A stretch of DNA of 64,000 bases from positions 186,001-250,000 of the forward strand of contig NZ_BNAY01000003.1 in the NCBI RefSeq assembly GCF_014654365.1, given 5' to 3'. Made by a program: the position numbers and the translations under genes. The stretch comes from Amycolatopsis oliviviridis. Lineage in GTDB: Bacteria > Actinomycetota > Actinomycetes > Mycobacteriales > Pseudonocardiaceae. Shown in pieces: positions 62,137 to 64,000 of the stretch. The stretch's first letter is position 1. Each line of letters starts with the position of its first letter. Below the pieces are notes generated by a model, which did no database searches, was not told the origin of the DNA, and saw only the letters and a list, made by a program, of their open reading frames with translations.

Positions 62137-63363
62137 ATGACTCCGAAACTCCCCCTCGGCGCACTGCTCGCGCTGACCACGGCGGCGTTCGTCACCGTCC
62201 TCACCGAAGCCCTGCCCGCAGGCGTGCTGCCCGCGATGAGCTCAGGACTCGGCGTCGGCGAAGCGGCGACAGGCCAGCTGGTGACGGTGTACGCGATCGG
62301 CACCGCCCTCACCGCGATCCCGCTGTCCGCCGCGACGGCGGGCTGGCGGCGCAAACGCTTGCTCCTGGCCGGAGTGGCCGGTTTCGCCGTCGCCAACACG
62401 GTCACCGCGCTGTCCACGAACTACCCGTTGACCCTCGGCGCGCGGTTCGTCGCCGGGATCGCGGCGGGCGTGGTCTGGGCGCTGCTGACCGGGTACGCCC
62501 GGCGGCTGGCGCCGGAACCGGTGCGGGGCAAGGCGATCGCCGTCGTGATGACCGGGATCCCGCTCGCGCTCTCGCTCGGCATCCCCGCGGGCACGTTCCT
62601 GGGCGGCGTCTTCGGCTGGCAGGTGACGTTCGCGATCATGTCGCTGCTCGCGCTCGGCCTGCTCGGCTGGATCGCGCTGGCCGTCCCCGATTTCCCGGGA
62701 CAGGACAAGGGCGGCAGGCTTCCGGTGCGGCGGAGCCTCGCCGTGCCCGGTGTGGCCGCCGTCCTGTTCGTGACGCTGACCTTCGTGCTGGCGCACAACA
62801 TCCTCTACACCTACATCGCCACCTTCCTCGGACACGTGTCGATGGGCGGCTCGGTCGAGGAGATCCTGCTGGTGTTCGGTGTGGCGTCGATGGTCAGCAT
62901 CTGGTTCGTCGGCGTGCTCATCGACCGGCGGCTGCGCGCGCTGACCGTCGCGGGCACCCTTCTCGTGGCCCTCGGGGCGACGATCTTGGCTCTGCTGGGG
63001 GAAAATCCGGTGCTGGTCTATGTCGCGGTGACACTGTGGGGTCTCGGCTGGGGCGGCGTCCCGACGCTGCTGCAGACAGCCGCCGCGCAGGCGGGCGACA
63101 AGGGCGGTGCGGCCGATATCGCGCAGGCCATGCTGGTCACCCTGTGGAACGCGGCGATGGCGGGCGGCGGGATCGCCGGTGGCGTCCTCCTCGACGGCTT
63201 CGGTGCCGGGTCCTTCCCCTGGGGTGTCCTGGTGCTGCTGGTGCCGACACTGGCCGTGGTGCTGGTGGCGCGGCGGCACGGCTTCACAGTGGCAGCTCGG
63301 GATGACTCCGGATCGCTTCGAGAACCAGGTCGACAGCGGCGCGAGGCGCGGACCCGCGCCTGA
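62137..63363 (+). CDS. MFS transporter, DHA1-like efflux pump
   Basis: 408 residues with twelve predicted membrane helices. Early LTEALPAGVLPAMSSGLGV and the motif RFVAGIAAGVVWALLTGYARRLAPEPVRGKA fit the AraJ/purine-efflux-like DHA1 branch. Regulation by the divergent MerR protein suggests drug or metabolite export. The last 27 codons overlap the convergent LysR gene by 80 bases; that overlap is unusually long, and the basic tail may be dispensable. Confidence 0.88.
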   Translation: MTPKLPLGALLALTTAAFVTVLTEALPAGVLPAMSSGLGVGEAATGQLVTVYAIGTALTAIPLSAATAGWRRKRLLLAGVAGFAVANTVTALSTNYPLTLGARFVAGIAAGVVWALLTGYARRLAPEPVRGKAIAVVMTGIPLALSLGIPAGTFLGGVFGWQVTFAIMSLLALGLLGWIALAVPDFPGQDKGGRLPVRRSLAVPGVAAVLFVTLTFVLAHNILYTYIATFLGHVSMGGSVEEILLVFGVASMVSIWFVGVLIDRRLRALTVAGTLLVALGATILALLGENPVLVYVAVTLWGLGWGGVPTLLQTAAAQAGDKGGAADIAQAMLVTLWNAAMAGGGIAGGVLLDGFGAGSFPWGVLVLLVPTLAVVLVARRHGFTVAARDDSGSLREPGRQRREARTRA

Positions 63364-64000
63364 TCGCGGCGGTGATGGAGCGGTTGACCGGCGTCGCGAG
63401 CTCGCGGGTGGCGACGCGGTAGCGCTTGTCGACGGCGAGGCCGGGCAGGAGCGCGATCGCGAGCCCGGCCTCGACGTGCTGCAAGGTCATCATGTAGTTG
63501 CTGAACCTGGCGACCACACGCGGCTCGAAACCCGCTTCGCGGCAGAGCCGGGTGGCGAGGTTCGCCATGTACGACTGGGGGATGTCGAACACCCAGGGCT
63601 CGCTCGCGTAGGCGGCGAGATCGGCGGGGCCCCGGCCGGCGGCCGGATGGCCGGGCGGGACGACGAGCACGATCGGGTCGGTCGCGAGCGGCACGAGGTC
63701 GATGTCCGGCCCCAGCGGCTGTTCGACGAAGTCCGTGGTGGTGACGATGACGTCGGCGTCGCCGACACGGAGCGCGGGCATGCTGACGTGCGGTTCGAGT
63801 TCCAGCAGTTCGATGTCCAGCTGCGGATGCGAGCGGGCCAGCCGGGTCACCGCGGGGACGGCGATCGTGTGGATCGCGCTCTGGAAGGCGCCGAGGCGGA
63901 CGAGGCCGGCCGGTGCCTCGCCGAGACCGCGCAACTCGGCCTCGACGGTGTCCATGTGGTCGAGGATCGCCCGCGCGCGGCGGGCCAGCATCAGCCCGGC
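63284..64000 (-). CDS. LysR-family regulator, 5' part outside window
   Basis: The last 238 residues are visible; the frame stays open to the window edge, so the N-terminal HTH lies beyond 64000. The part seen is the end of the linker helix (ARRARAILDHMDTVEAELRGL) and the periplasmic-binding-like effector domain (VRLGAFQSAIHTIAVPAVTRL, VPPGHPAAGRGPADLAAY, GLAIALLPGLAV). The effector is unknown. The stop lies within the 3' end of the convergent MFS gene. Confidence 0.9.
   Translation of the reverse strand, partial: AGLMLARRARAILDHMDTVEAELRGLGEAPAGLVRLGAFQSAIHTIAVPAVTRLARSHPQLDIELLELEPHVSMPALRVGDADVIVTTTDFVEQPLGPDIDLVPLATDPIVLVVPPGHPAAGRGPADLAAYASEPWVFDIPQSYMANLATRLCREAGFEPRVVARFSNYMMTLQHVEAGLAIALLPGLAVDKRYRVATRELATPVNRSITAAIRRGSAPRAAVDLVLEAIRSHPELPL

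Overview
The window is high-GC actinomycete chromosome. Amycolatopsis or a close Pseudonocardiaceae relative is the best guess, judging from codon bias, GTG/TTG starts, orn next to tRNA-His, twin-arginine and lipoprotein exports, an ECF41 sigma factor, ANTAR and RHS proteins and long GC-rich extragenic palindromes. Species assignment is inference.

Left core (1-12.5 kb): a universal stress protein with a class III adenylate cyclase, proA, an M50 protease, an AlkA-like glycosylase, a methyltransferase/M20 amidohydrolase pair, an HtrA-like protease, a HerA-like ATPase, orn, tRNA-His, an L,D-transpeptidase lipoprotein and tRNA-Lys(CTT).

Accessory block (12.5-35.75 kb): two integrated elements lie head to tail in the 3' half of tRNA-Lys. 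A 46-47 bp copy of the tRNA 3' half occurs three times (12508, 25854, 35703), each followed by a related hairpin. Two of the copies are preceded by a conserved arm of about 160-170 bp rich in CGACA motifs. Island A carries an integrase broken by an amber codon and a nearly complete glycan-to-pyruvate cassette: two secreted glycoside hydrolases (one frameshifted), MFS transporter, sugar dehydrogenase, SMP-30 lactonase, enolase-superfamily dehydratase, PfkB kinase, KDPG aldolase and a GntR regulator with recurring GTATAC-type sites. Island B keeps only an integrase tail. It carries a GntR regulator, a molybdopterin oxidoreductase fused to a complete phthalate-dioxygenase-reductase-type electron-transfer module, an ornithine-cyclodeaminase-like enzyme, an AtoE-type transporter, a broken glutamate dehydrogenase, a SnoaL protein and a stretch of gene remnants.

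Defence/conflict block (35.75-43.3 kb): a 47-aa membrane peptide is divergent from a 700-aa HTH/coiled-coil/Z1-like protein whose Walker A lysine and DEAD-type acidic motif are altered. Next to it is a 1552-aa WXG/RHS polymorphic toxin with no visible immunity gene. A short sequence like the tRNA-Lys terminator reappears at 43300 and may mark an older island edge.

Right core (43.3-64 kb): an epimerase-like gene, two small secreted proteins flanking an HTH regulator, an ECF41 sigma factor divergent from a VOC gene with candidate ECF41 promoters on both sides, two secreted trypsins beside an XRE regulator, an AurF-like diiron protein with its TetR regulator, a large secreted beta-helix (GH87-like) protein, a tetracycline-type ribosomal protection protein, an ANTAR regulator, a Gfo/Idh/MocA dehydrogenase with tandem LacI-type operators, a MerR/MFS pair and the end of a LysR gene.
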